A stretch of 7,363 nt of DNA. It comes from an uncultured Lachnospiraceae bacterium. GTDB lineage: Bacteria; Bacillota; Clostridia; Lachnospirales; Lachnospiraceae. The stretch spans positions 1-7,363 of the forward strand of contig USKC01000155.1 in the NCBI GenBank assembly GCA_900555195.1, written 5' to 3'. Position numbers and translations under genes: made by a program. The notes beneath the pieces were generated by a model. It did no database searches. It was not told the origin of the DNA and saw nothing but the letters and a program-made list of their open reading frames with translations. Shown piece by piece: positions 1-6,435 of this stretch (positions are counted from its first letter, which is position 1; every line of letters starts with the position of its first letter).

Positions 1-136
1 CATGAAAATGATAATAAAAGGTATTTCGGTTTACCTGGCAGCGGGTGACAATGTCCTTAACAGTGATCTGATTAAAAGGCTTTTCATCCAACAGCTGCCA
101 GAAAGCAGTTACAATGATGTCTTTTGTCCGGTTCAA
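1..136 (-). CDS. TetR-family transcriptional regulator, N-terminal fragment (runs off left edge)
   Basis: Reading the minus strand from the TTG at 136-134 gives 45 codons to position 2 with no stop. The product begins MNRTKDIIVTAFWQLLDEKP and contains the TetR DNA-binding domain: helix 1 at about residues 4-16, then FNQITVKDIV (21-30), a recognition helix around 32-42, and the hallmark NTFYYHF (38-44). This ending is one of the most conserved signatures of TetR/AcrR repressors, so the family call is firm although the ligand-binding domain is outside the window. The TTG is the only plausible start: the frame is closed upstream by a TAA at 193-191 and has no ATG or GTG between. The Shine-Dalgarno is weak (GCGAG about 10 bases upstream). 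The gene is divergent from the P-type ATPase at 332, and TetR proteins often repress such a neighbour; that link is inferred. Ligand unknown. Confidence 0.85.
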   Translation of the reverse strand, partial: MNRTKDIIVTAFWQLLDEKPFNQITVKDIVTRCQVNRNTFYYHFH

Positions 137-167
137 ATTATCAACTCGCTTTTTAAAAATATATTTG

Positions 168-196
168 AGAATATCACAAGATCGGGATTTTTACAA
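168..196 (-). promoter_or_regulatory. Candidate promoter for the divergent TetR gene
   Basis: On the minus strand, TTGTAA (196-191, 4 of 6 to the -35 consensus) is followed after 17 bases by TATTCT (173-168, 4 of 6 to the -10). A TGA just before it makes an extended -10. Transcription would begin near 161, leaving a leader of about 25 bases before the TTG start. The match is moderate and the surrounding sequence is AT-rich, so a chance match is possible. Confidence 0.4.
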
Positions 197-220
197 GTCA
201 TAAGGAAAGCGGCGGGCGCC

Positions 221-273
221 GATAAACTTTCTTGGTGCCGCGTCCTGCCGCCTTGGCACCAAGAAAGTTTATC
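221..273. repeat. Perfect 19-bp inverted repeat (hairpin) between divergent genes
   Basis: The left arm GATAAACTTTCTTGGTGCC (221-239) is exactly complementary to the right arm (255-273), with a 15-base loop rich in C and G (240-254). The dyad lies upstream of the TetR promoter candidate and 58 bases before the ATPase start. It is not followed by a T-run on either strand, so it does not look like an intrinsic terminator, and no gene ends here. It could be an extended operator for the TetR protein, a structured leader of the ATPase mRNA, or one copy of a dispersed palindromic repeat. The sequence alone does not choose between these. Confidence 0.8.
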
Positions 274-282
274 TGCTGAAAT
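253..282 (+). promoter_or_regulatory. Weak candidate promoter for the P-type ATPase gene
   Basis: TTGGCA (253-258, 5 of 6 to the -35) is followed after 18 bases by TGAAAT (277-282, 4 of 6 to the -10). The right arm of the 19-bp inverted repeat falls almost entirely between these boxes, which would suit repression through the dyad. The -10 lacks the usual second-position A, so this is only the best candidate I could find in the gap. Confidence 0.22.
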
Positions 283-331
283 CGATATGACGGGATTTAA
301 GCAGCAGATGGAAGCTTTTCGGAGGAAAAAG

Positions 332-2779
332 ATGGAAATAAAGAAAAAGCAGGAGATGCCAAAAGGGAATGGGGGGAAGCAGGAGACCGAACGGGGCAAA
401 ATCGTGCGGACAAGTCCGGATTGGCGGATCGGTCTGACCGAAGAAGAGGTACAAAAAAGAGCAGAGGCGGGGTGGGCAAACGAAGAAGTGGATGCGTCCA
501 GCATGACGGTTGGGGATATCGTCAAGAAGAATATCTGCACCTATTTCAACCTCATTTTTGCTGTGCTTGCCGTTCTTGTCTGTATGACAGGTTCCTTTCG
601 GGATCTGTCTTTTTTGCCTGTGGTCATTATGAATGCGGCGGTGGGCATTGTACAGGAAATCCGGGCAAAAAAAATTCTGGAGAAAATGAACATGCTCCAT
701 GCGCCGCACGCCCAGGTGATCCGGGATGGGAAGATGAAGCAGGTTCCTTCCGGGGAACTCGTAATTGATGATATCGTGGAATTCCAGGCGGGCAGCCAGA
801 TCTGTGCGGATGCGCTTGTATGCCAGGGAACGGTAAGGGTCAATGAAGCGCTGTTAACCGGAGAAGCGGAAGAGATCGAGAAAGGAGAGGGGGAGACGCT
901 TCTGTCCGGGAGCTTCATCACTTCCGGGAAATGCCGGGCCAGGCTTTGCAAGGTGGGAAGGGATTCCTATATTTCCCAGCTGACCCTGCAGGCGAAGGCC
1001 ATGCGGGAGGGAGAACAGTCGGAGATGATCCGCTCCCTGGATCGCCTGGTGAGGGCGGCGGGCGTGGCAATCATCCCAATCGGCCTTGCGCTGTTTGCGC
1101 AGAGCTATTTTTGGAACCAGGAATCATTTCGGGACAGCATCACGTCCATGGTGGCGGCGGTCATCGGCATGATACCGGAAGGATTGTATCTGCTCACCAC
1201 GATGGCGCTGACGGTGGGCACCATACGGCTCGCTACCAAAAAAGTGCTGCTTCATGATATGAAGAGCATGGAAACGCTCGCCAGAGTTGACGTCCTGTGC
1301 GTGGATAAGACGGGCACCATAACAGAAGACGAGATGGAAGTAAAGGAACTGTTTTCGCTGGAGGAGGGCCGCAAAAAAGAAGAAATTCAAGGTCTGTTGG
1401 AATGCTTTGTATGGTCGATGGAACCGGAAAACGGAACCATGCGGGCATTGCAGAAGGCGTTTGCGGATAAGAGCGGAAGAAGGGCGGAAGCGGTGATGCC
1501 GTTTTCTTCCTCGGCGAAATACAGCGGCGCTGTGTTGGGAGGCACATCTTACATACTGGGCGCCCCGGAATTTGTGCTGCTGGATAGGTACGGAGAATAT
1601 AAAGAGAAGCTGGAAACGTATTCGGGACGGGGATACCGCGTGCTCGTGTTCGGAATCGGAAAGAGCTGGCCGGATGGAAAACCTCTGCAGGAAGGCATCC
1701 GCCCTCTGGCTGCCGTTGCCCTGCAGAACCGGATCCGGCCAGAGGCGCCCCAGACCTTTTCTTACTTTGAGGAGCAGGGCGTAGAGATTAAGGTGATCTC
1801 CGGGGATCATCCGCTGACCGTATCTGAGACGGCAAAGGAAGCTGGGATCAAAAATGCGGATAAATATGTGGACGCAAGGACGCTGCTGACAGAGGAAGAA
1901 TTGGAAAGAGCCGTCATGCAGTATACGGTATTCGGAAGGGTGATGCCGGAACAAAAGAGGATGCTGATCAGAGCGATGAAAAAGAATGGAAAGACGGTTG
2001 CGATGACGGGTGACGGCGTCAATGATGTGCTGGCACTTAAGGATGCGGACTGCAGCATCGCCATGGCTTCCGGAAGCGAGGCGGCCATTCAGGCATCGCA
2101 GGTGGTGTTGCTGGAATCCGATTTTTCCAGAATGCCCGATGTGGTGGGAGAAGGAAGGCGCGTTGTGAACAATATTCAGCAGTCTGCCAGCCTGTTTTTG
2201 GTCAAGAATATTTTCTCATTCCTGCTTTCTCTGGCCTCCTTATGTTTTGTATTTCAATATCCGCTGGAGCCTTCACAGATATCCCTGATCAGTCTGTTCA
2301 CGATCGGCGTTCCCGGATTTTTCCTGTCCCTGCAGCCGAATTTTGAACGGATACAGGGAAAATTCCTTGCGAATGTCCTGCCCAAAGCGCTCCCGGCAGG
2401 GATTACAGACGCAGTCATGGTGGCCTTCCTGGCGGCGTTCGGGGAAGTGTTTCAGGTGCGCACAGAGGATATCTCTACGGCGGCAACGCTGCTGTTGGCT
2501 GTGGTTGGCTTCATGATCCTTTACCAGGTCTGCAAGCCCATGAATCTGATACGGCGCCTGATCTGGTGGGGATGTGTTATTGGGTTGGTAGGAAGCGTCC
2601 TGGTTCTTCCATGGCTGTTCGGACTTTCTGCCATGTCCACTCCGGGGATCATGCTGCTGATCCTGTTTATCGTTGCCTCAGAGCCCGTTTTCAGATATCT
2701 GACTAAGTTCAACGAACGGCTCCAGAGCAAACTATCCGGGAAAAAGAAGAAGCGGGAATCGTTGCCGGCAAAACAGTGA
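332..2779 (+). CDS. P-type cation-transporting ATPase, CtpE-like (PEGL type), probable calcium or other divalent cation pump
   Basis: An 815-residue membrane pump, usual length for the family. The start at 332 is chosen because GGAGGA (321-326) sits five bases before it; earlier in-frame ATGs at 287 and 308 have no such site. Seen in order: hydrophilic N-terminus, TM1-2 (about 68-108), actuator domain with TGEA (176-179) in place of the commoner TGES/TGED, TM3-4 with IPEGL (281-285), phosphorylation motif DKTGT with the acceptor Asp325, a compact nucleotide-binding domain with GAPE (410-413), KVISGD (487-492), TGDGVND (559-565), and six C-terminal membrane segments (about 618-790) including TIGVPGFFL. 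The PEGL motif, short N-domain and TIG-PGFFL segment resemble mycobacterial CtpE, a calcium-uptake ATPase, and related Firmicute pumps; they are unlike the CPx heavy-metal ATPases. The catalytic residues are intact, so it should be active. Ion and direction are inferred. The divergent TetR gene may control it. No terminator is evident after its stop. Confidence 0.93.
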   Translation: MEIKKKQEMPKGNGGKQETERGKIVRTSPDWRIGLTEEEVQKRAEAGWANEEVDASSMTVGDIVKKNICTYFNLIFAVLAVLVCMTGSFRDLSFLPVVIMNAAVGIVQEIRAKKILEKMNMLHAPHAQVIRDGKMKQVPSGELVIDDIVEFQAGSQICADALVCQGTVRVNEALLTGEAEEIEKGEGETLLSGSFITSGKCRARLCKVGRDSYISQLTLQAKAMREGEQSEMIRSLDRLVRAAGVAIIPIGLALFAQSYFWNQESFRDSITSMVAAVIGMIPEGLYLLTTMALTVGTIRLATKKVLLHDMKSMETLARVDVLCVDKTGTITEDEMEVKELFSLEEGRKKEEIQGLLECFVWSMEPENGTMRALQKAFADKSGRRAEAVMPFSSSAKYSGAVLGGTSYILGAPEFVLLDRYGEYKEKLETYSGRGYRVLVFGIGKSWPDGKPLQEGIRPLAAVALQNRIRPEAPQTFSYFEEQGVEIKVISGDHPLTVSETAKEAGIKNADKYVDARTLLTEEELERAVMQYTVFGRVMPEQKRMLIRAMKKNGKTVAMTGDGVNDVLALKDADCSIAMASGSEAAIQASQVVLLESDFSRMPDVVGEGRRVVNNIQQSASLFLVKNIFSFLLSLASLCFVFQYPLEPSQISLISLFTIGVPGFFLSLQPNFERIQGKFLANVLPKALPAGITDAVMVAFLAAFGEVFQVRTEDISTAATLLLAVVGFMILYQVCKPMNLIRRLIWWGCVIGLVGSVLVLPWLFGLSAMSTPGIMLLILFIVASEPVFRYLTKFNERLQSKLSGKKKKRESLPAKQ

Positions 2780-2791
2780 AGGAGAAGAACG

Positions 2792-2821
2792 TTGTCGCGC
2801 CGCGGCTTCGTGTGATATAAT
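2792..2821 (+). promoter_or_regulatory. Promoter of the dehydrogenase gene (extended -10)
   Basis: A consensus TATAAT (2816-2821) is preceded by TGA, giving an extended -10, and by TTGTCG (2792-2797, 4 of 6) at an 18-base spacing. Transcription would start near 2828, about 44 bases before the ATG at 2872. The spacer contains the 8-bp palindrome GCCGCGGC (2799-2806), possibly a regulator contact but short enough to be chance. The promoter begins 13 bases after the ATPase stop, so the dehydrogenase probably has its own transcription even if ATPase readthrough also occurs. Confidence 0.65.
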
Positions 2822-2871
2822 TCTTATGGAAAACGAAAGGGGAATCAGGGACAAAAGAAAGGGGAAAAAAG

Positions 2872-3948
2872 ATGACTGAGATTCCAAAAAGCATGAAGGC
2901 GCTGGTTGCGTATGGTATAGGAGACTACCGCCTCGAAACCGATTTTCCGACCCCTGTATGCGGGCCGGACGATATTCTTATCAAGACCGAAGGCTGCGGG
3001 ATCTGCGCGGGGGATTTGAAGTGCCAGCAGGGGGCTGCACGGTTCTGGGGGGACGGTACGCAGAAGGCGTATGTGGAGCCGCCGTTCATCCCGGGACATG
3101 AGTTCGTGGGAAGAGTGGCCTGGCTGGGCGAAAATGTGACGGGATACAAGCTTGGGGATCGCCTGATCGCGGATCAGATCGTGCCCTGCGGGGAATGCCG
3201 TTTCTGTAAGGATGGCCGTTACTCCCTCTGCCAGCCGCACAATGTGTTTGGCTTTAAAGGAAAGCTGAACGGCGGGATGGCGGAGTATGTGAGATATCCA
3301 AAGACGGCGGTGCTGCACCGCGTGCCGGAAGAGATGCCATTGACGGACGCGCTGCTGATCGAGCCGTATTCCTGTTCCAAGCATGCGGTGGATCGGGCGA
3401 AGATCACGCCGGATGACGTGGTGGTGCTGTCCGGAGCGGGCACCCTTGGGCTTGGAATGGTGACGTATATGCGCACGAAGAATCCGAAGAAGCTGATTGT
3501 GCTTGACCTGGCGGAAAACCGTCTGGAGAAGGCGAGGCAGTTCGGAGCGGATCTGACGCTGAATCCCGGAAAAGAAGATGTGGTGAGCAAGGTGCTGGAA
3601 CTGACGGAAGGATACGGCTGTGATGTATACATAGAAGCCAGCGGGAATCCGGCGAGCGTGGAACAGGGGCTGCGGATGATTATCAAGCAGGGAAGGTTCG
3701 TGGAGTTCAGCGTTTTTTCAGGGCCGTCCACGGTGGATTGGTCCATCATCGGAGATGAAAAGGAGCTGGATATTCTGGGGGTACATTTAAGCCCTTGGTG
3801 CTTTGAAGATGTGATCCAAAAGATCAGCGCAGGGGAACTGAAGACGGATGGGATCGTATCCAGGACATTCCCTCTGGAGGAGTGGGAAGAAGCGTTTCGA
3901 TGTGCAACCGGAAAATATGGGGATTATAAAATCGGATTCACTTTTTAA
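2872..3948 (+). CDS. Zinc-dependent medium-chain alcohol/polyol dehydrogenase (erythritol/threitol dehydrogenase-like)
   Basis: A complete 358-residue cytoplasmic NAD-dependent dehydrogenase of the medium-chain (MDR) superfamily. The ATG is preceded by AAAGGGG at a good distance. The GroES-like catalytic domain shows GCGICAGD (41-48, catalytic zinc ligand Cys45), GHE (75-77, His76) and Glu164 as the likely third ligand. The structural zinc lobe has all four cysteines (Cys106, 109, 112, 120). The Rossmann domain carries GAGTLG (188-193), and Asp212 at the end of the second strand suggests NAD rather than NADP. The stretch from about 50 to 80, with ARFWGDG and PPFIPGHEF, recalls enzymes annotated as erythritol/L-threitol dehydrogenase, which oxidise a tetritol to a ketose; sorbitol/L-iditol dehydrogenase is the main alternative. 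No kinase, isomerase or sugar transporter sits beside it, so substrate is inferred from resemblance only. It appears monocistronic, with its own promoter and a hairpin terminator downstream. Confidence 0.9.
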   Translation: MTEIPKSMKALVAYGIGDYRLETDFPTPVCGPDDILIKTEGCGICAGDLKCQQGAARFWGDGTQKAYVEPPFIPGHEFVGRVAWLGENVTGYKLGDRLIADQIVPCGECRFCKDGRYSLCQPHNVFGFKGKLNGGMAEYVRYPKTAVLHRVPEEMPLTDALLIEPYSCSKHAVDRAKITPDDVVVLSGAGTLGLGMVTYMRTKNPKKLIVLDLAENRLEKARQFGADLTLNPGKEDVVSKVLELTEGYGCDVYIEASGNPASVEQGLRMIIKQGRFVEFSVFSGPSTVDWSIIGDEKELDILGVHLSPWCFEDVIQKISAGELKTDGIVSRTFPLEEWEEAFRCATGKYGDYKIGFTF

Positions 3949-4013
3949 AGACCCAGCCGGTAGGCAGTATCTGCGAGATAAAATGTGGGGTAGTCATCAA
4001 GTGCGAGCATTCG

Positions 4014-4041
4014 TGACAAATACTGCGATTTGCTGACAAAT
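4014..4041 (+). repeat. Two direct TGACAAAT copies just before the terminator
   Basis: TGACAAAT occurs at 4014-4021 and 4034-4041, 20 bases apart or about two helical turns. The second copy also forms a dyad ATTTG-CTGA-CAAAT (4028-4041). Further copies of the core TGACAAA occur at 4168-4174 and 4196-4202, near the marR promoter. They may be regulator half-sites, although the first pair lies upstream of a terminator and far from the marR start. Confidence 0.5.
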
Positions 4042-4087
4042 TATAAAGAGGCCGTTTCGGATTTACCAGAAACGGCCTCTTTATAAT
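4040..4087 (+). terminator. Intrinsic terminator hairpin after the dehydrogenase gene
   Basis: The arm at 4040-4058 (key part AAAGAGGCCGTTTC) pairs perfectly over 19 bp with 4069-4087 around a 10-base loop. The right arm ends in CTCTTTATAAT, which supplies a short U-rich tail once the outer A-T pairs open. The symmetric A/T flanks would also permit function on the minus strand, but no minus-strand gene is visible ending here. Its position 91 bases after the dehydrogenase stop fits termination of that transcript. Confidence 0.75.
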
Positions 4088-4161
4088 AGTTGTATCCGTG
4101 TAACCATATCTTAATTATATATTCTCTTTTCTGAAATTCTCTGGAGAACAAGCATTTTCCT

Positions 4162-4206
4162 TTCTTTTGACAAATTTATTTTCCGTTAGAAGCCTTGACA
4201 AAAGAA
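4162..4206. repeat. Near-perfect 12-bp inverted repeat overlapping TTGACA boxes
   Basis: TTCTTTTGACAA (4162-4173) and TTGACAAAAGAA (4195-4206) are complementary at 11 of 12 positions with a 21-base spacer. The right arm contains the likely -35 box of the marR operon, so a protein bound to the dyad could block transcription. This makes it a candidate operator, for example for the MarR protein encoded next to it, which is inferred from position only. Confidence 0.45.
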
Positions 4207-4222
4207 TGTTGACAGTTATATA
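4195..4222 (+). promoter_or_regulatory. Probable promoter of the marR-ABC operon
   Basis: A consensus TTGACA (4195-4200) is followed after 16 bases by TATATA (4217-4222), placing the start of transcription near 4229 and giving a leader of about 25 bases. A second consensus TTGACA lies at 4209-4214 and could pair with AATAAT (4234-4239) only at a long 19-base spacing. A third at 4167-4172 has no good -10. Which -35 is used is uncertain, but this is the obvious promoter region of the operon. Confidence 0.5.
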
Positions 4223-4253
4223 GTTGATTATGAAATAATAAGGAACCTAACGA

Positions 4254-4685
4254 ATGGGGGATTCGATGGAAAACATAAATCTGATGTTGCTTGCCCTGTT
4301 CAGGCAGTGCGCACACCTTCAATTTCATAGACAGCAGCGGTTTCGAGGACAGTCCCGGATCCTGATCCTGCTGGAAGAGAGGGGAAAGATGAGCCTAAAA
4401 GAGTTGTCGGAAATCCTGAAACGGCGTCCTGCGACGTTAAGCGAACAGTTGGACGGAATGGAAAAGAACGGTTTTATCCTTCGAAAGACCAGTGTGGCCG
4501 ACCGGCGCAACCTGGATATCCTTTTGACGCCGGAGGGATATGAGGCAGCAGGAGAGGCGAGAAGGGAGCGTCAAAAGACGGCGGACGCTTTGTTCGGTGT
4601 ACTGGACGGGCAGGAGAAGGAGCAGCTGGAAGGGCTTCTTCAAAAGCTGCTGGATGAATGGCAGAAGGGGGCGGATGAATCATGA
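4254..4685 (+). CDS. MarR-family transcriptional regulator
   Basis: A 143-residue cytoplasmic winged-helix regulator, normal MarR length. Helix 1 (about 7-26) would serve dimerisation. The winged helix-turn-helix spans about 33-93: SRILILLEE, then SLKELSEIL (47-55), a recognition helix around RRPATLSEQLDGMEKNGF (57-74), and the wing with VADRRNLDILLTPEG (81-95), in which Asp83 and Arg85 are the usual D-x-R wing residues. A charged C-terminal helix pair (98-137) completes the dimer interface. The start at 4254 is backed by AAGGAA (4240-4245); an ATG at 4266 behind GGGGGA is an alternative that removes four residues. The gene ends in an ATGA overlap with the ABC exporter gene, implying translational coupling. 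Such first-gene MarR proteins commonly repress their own drug-exporter operon and release DNA on binding the drug, which is the likely role here. The inducing molecule is unknown. Confidence 0.92.
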   Translation: MGDSMENINLMLLALFRQCAHLQFHRQQRFRGQSRILILLEERGKMSLKELSEILKRRPATLSEQLDGMEKNGFILRKTSVADRRNLDILLTPEGYEAAGEARRERQKTADALFGVLDGQEKEQLEGLLQKLLDEWQKGADES

Positions 4686-6415
4686 AACTGATGCTTGGAT
4701 ATATACGCAGACATCTCGGCATGTTCCTTACGGCGCTGTTTTTTTTGTCCATAGAAACGATCGCCGATCTGCTGCAGCCGACATTGATGTCTTTTATTGT
4801 GGATCGCGGCGTGAAGGATCAGGATGTATCGGCGATCCTTCATTTCGGGATCCTGATGCTGGCGGTAGCTGCCTTCGGGGCTCTCGGCGCGGTGATGCGC
4901 AACATTTTTGCCACCCATACTTCCCAGAGAATCGGCATGGAGATGCGTATGGATCTGTATAAAAAGGTGCAGACCCTTTCTTATGAGAACATTGACCGCC
5001 TGCAGCCTTCCTCCGTCATCACTCGCATCACCAATGATGTGACGCAGATACAGAATTTTATCAACGGCAGCATGAGGATTATGATGAAAGCGCCCATTAC
5101 CTGTATGGGAGCCATTGTGCTGATCATTCTTCAGACCCCGGAACAGCTTCCCATGATGGGAGTGATCCTCGTAATTTCGGCCCTGCTGATTGCGGGAAAT
5201 ATGAAACTGGGCTATCCCCGCTTCCGCATCCTGCAGCGCAAGCTGGATCGGCTCAATGAGATCAGCAGACAGTTCCTTTCTTCCATCCGGGTGGTGAAGG
5301 CGTTTCGGGCGGAAGAACAGGAAGAGGCGCGCTTTTGCGAAGCTTCCGGCGATCTGGCGCAGGCTGGAGTATCCGCCATGCGCATCATGGCAGTGTTTGG
5401 GCCCCTGATCAATCTGACTGTGAATACGGGGATAGTCGTTCTTCTGTGGGTATCCGGGAGTAGGCCTGCGGATGGAATCGGAAGGCTGATGGCTTCTGTG
5501 AACTATATGACGCAGGTACTTTTTTCCCTTGGAATGGTGACGATGATCCTGAACATGGCGGTCAGAGCCGCCGCTTCCGCGGGCCGTGTGGAAGAAGTGC
5601 TGCAGGAGGTTCCGGCTCAGGAGGCGGCCTCAGAGACGGAGGAAGCAAAAGAAGAGAAAACGAAAGAAGAAGCCGGGAGCGAAATCGTCTTTGACCATGT
5701 GACCTTTTCCTATGAGGGCGCTTCCCGCCCTTCCTTGACGGATATAAGCTTCCGGGTGCGTCCGGGAGAAACCATCGGTATCATCGGCCCCACAGGCTCC
5801 GGCAAATCCACGCTGATGGATCTGGTTCCCCGTTTTTATGATGCCAAAAAGGGGAGGATCCTGATCGATGGGAAAGATGTGACGCAGATCGACGAAAAAA
5901 AGCTTCGCGGACAGATCGCCATGGTACCTCAGAAAGCTTTGCTTTTTTCCGGAACAATTATGGAAAATCTGCTTTGGGGAGATAAGAATGCGGATCCGCA
6001 GGAGGTGAGGCGGGCGGCCGGGCTGGCCTGTGCAGATGAATTTGTCTCTTCCTTTCCGGAAGGATATGAGACCATGCTGGGGCAGGGCGGCGTAAACCTT
6101 TCAGGAGGCCAGAAGCAGAGGCTTTCCCTGGCCAGGGCTTTGATTCGCAAACCGCGCATTTTGATCCTGGACGATTGTACCAGCGCGCTGGATGCAATGA
6201 CAGAATCCAAGGTGCTGGCAGGGATCCGGAAGGAAGCGGCTTCCATGACGGTGCTTTTGGTAAGCCAGCGAATCGCCACGGTAATGCGCACGGATCGGAT
6301 CTTGTGCTTGGAAGACGGGGAGATAAAGGGGTATGGCAGCCATGAAGAGCTCCTGCGCGGCTGCGCCGCTTACCGTGCGATCTACGAATCGCAGATTGGA
6401 AAAGCGCAGGGATAG
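4682..6415 (+). CDS. ABC exporter half-transporter with degenerate ATP site (heterodimeric multidrug type, TM287/BmrC-like subunit)
   Basis: A complete 577-residue type IV ABC exporter half: an N-terminal membrane domain of six helices (about 14-38, 53-78, 137-172 as two, 235-258, 272-298) and a C-terminal nucleotide-binding domain from about 335. A very acidic, lysine-rich linker (311-333) joins them. The ATPase domain has Walker A GPTGSGKST (369-377), Q-loop Gln417, signature LSGGQ (473-477) and Walker B ILILDD (493-498). Two catalytic residues are changed: Asp498 replaces the general-base Glu, and Gln529 in VSQR replaces the switch His. The same pair of changes marks the degenerate subunit of heterodimeric exporters such as TM287/288, so this protein probably binds ATP tightly but hydrolyses poorly and pairs with the product of the next gene. 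It overlaps marR by four bases. Substrates are probably hydrophobic drugs or peptides, inferred from family and from the MarR neighbour. I see nothing broken in it. Confidence 0.94.
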   Translation: MKLMLGYIRRHLGMFLTALFFLSIETIADLLQPTLMSFIVDRGVKDQDVSAILHFGILMLAVAAFGALGAVMRNIFATHTSQRIGMEMRMDLYKKVQTLSYENIDRLQPSSVITRITNDVTQIQNFINGSMRIMMKAPITCMGAIVLIILQTPEQLPMMGVILVISALLIAGNMKLGYPRFRILQRKLDRLNEISRQFLSSIRVVKAFRAEEQEEARFCEASGDLAQAGVSAMRIMAVFGPLINLTVNTGIVVLLWVSGSRPADGIGRLMASVNYMTQVLFSLGMVTMILNMAVRAAASAGRVEEVLQEVPAQEAASETEEAKEEKTKEEAGSEIVFDHVTFSYEGASRPSLTDISFRVRPGETIGIIGPTGSGKSTLMDLVPRFYDAKKGRILIDGKDVTQIDEKKLRGQIAMVPQKALLFSGTIMENLLWGDKNADPQEVRRAAGLACADEFVSSFPEGYETMLGQGGVNLSGGQKQRLSLARALIRKPRILILDDCTSALDAMTESKVLAGIRKEAASMTVLLVSQRIATVMRTDRILCLEDGEIKGYGSHEELLRGCAAYRAIYESQIGKAQG

Positions 6416-6435
6416 ACGCCGGAAACAGGAACGGG

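Larger units (their letters stand above)
3949..4253. other. 305-bp non-coding gap between dehydrogenase and marR operon
   Basis: I see no credible gene here on either strand. The gap is AT-rich and holds, in order, a pair of TGACAAAT words, the 19-bp terminator hairpin, an unremarkable AT-rich stretch (4088-4160) with a small dyad TTCTC-TG-GAGAA (4137-4148), and the repeat-bearing promoter region of the marR operon. Confidence 0.75.

Noticed and set aside
221..273. Reading the 19-bp inverted repeat as an intrinsic terminator
   Set aside because: There is no T-run after either arm, and both flanking genes start rather than end near it.
2..331. N-terminal extension of the ATPase frame (about 110 residues) upstream of position 332
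   Set aside because: It has no family resemblance, crosses the 19-bp inverted repeat, is antisense to a clear TetR gene, and lacks a ribosome binding site, whereas GGAGGA directly precedes 332.
1124..1954. Long minus-strand open frame (276 codons) inside the ATPase gene
   Set aside because: Its composition is rich in Arg, His, Phe and Pro as expected for an antisense shadow; it has no recognisable domain and lies wholly opposite the conserved P-type ATPase catalytic core.
2845..3384. Minus-strand open frame (179 codons) opposite the dehydrogenase
   Set aside because: It covers the conserved zinc-binding half of the dehydrogenase on the plus strand and shows no domain of its own.
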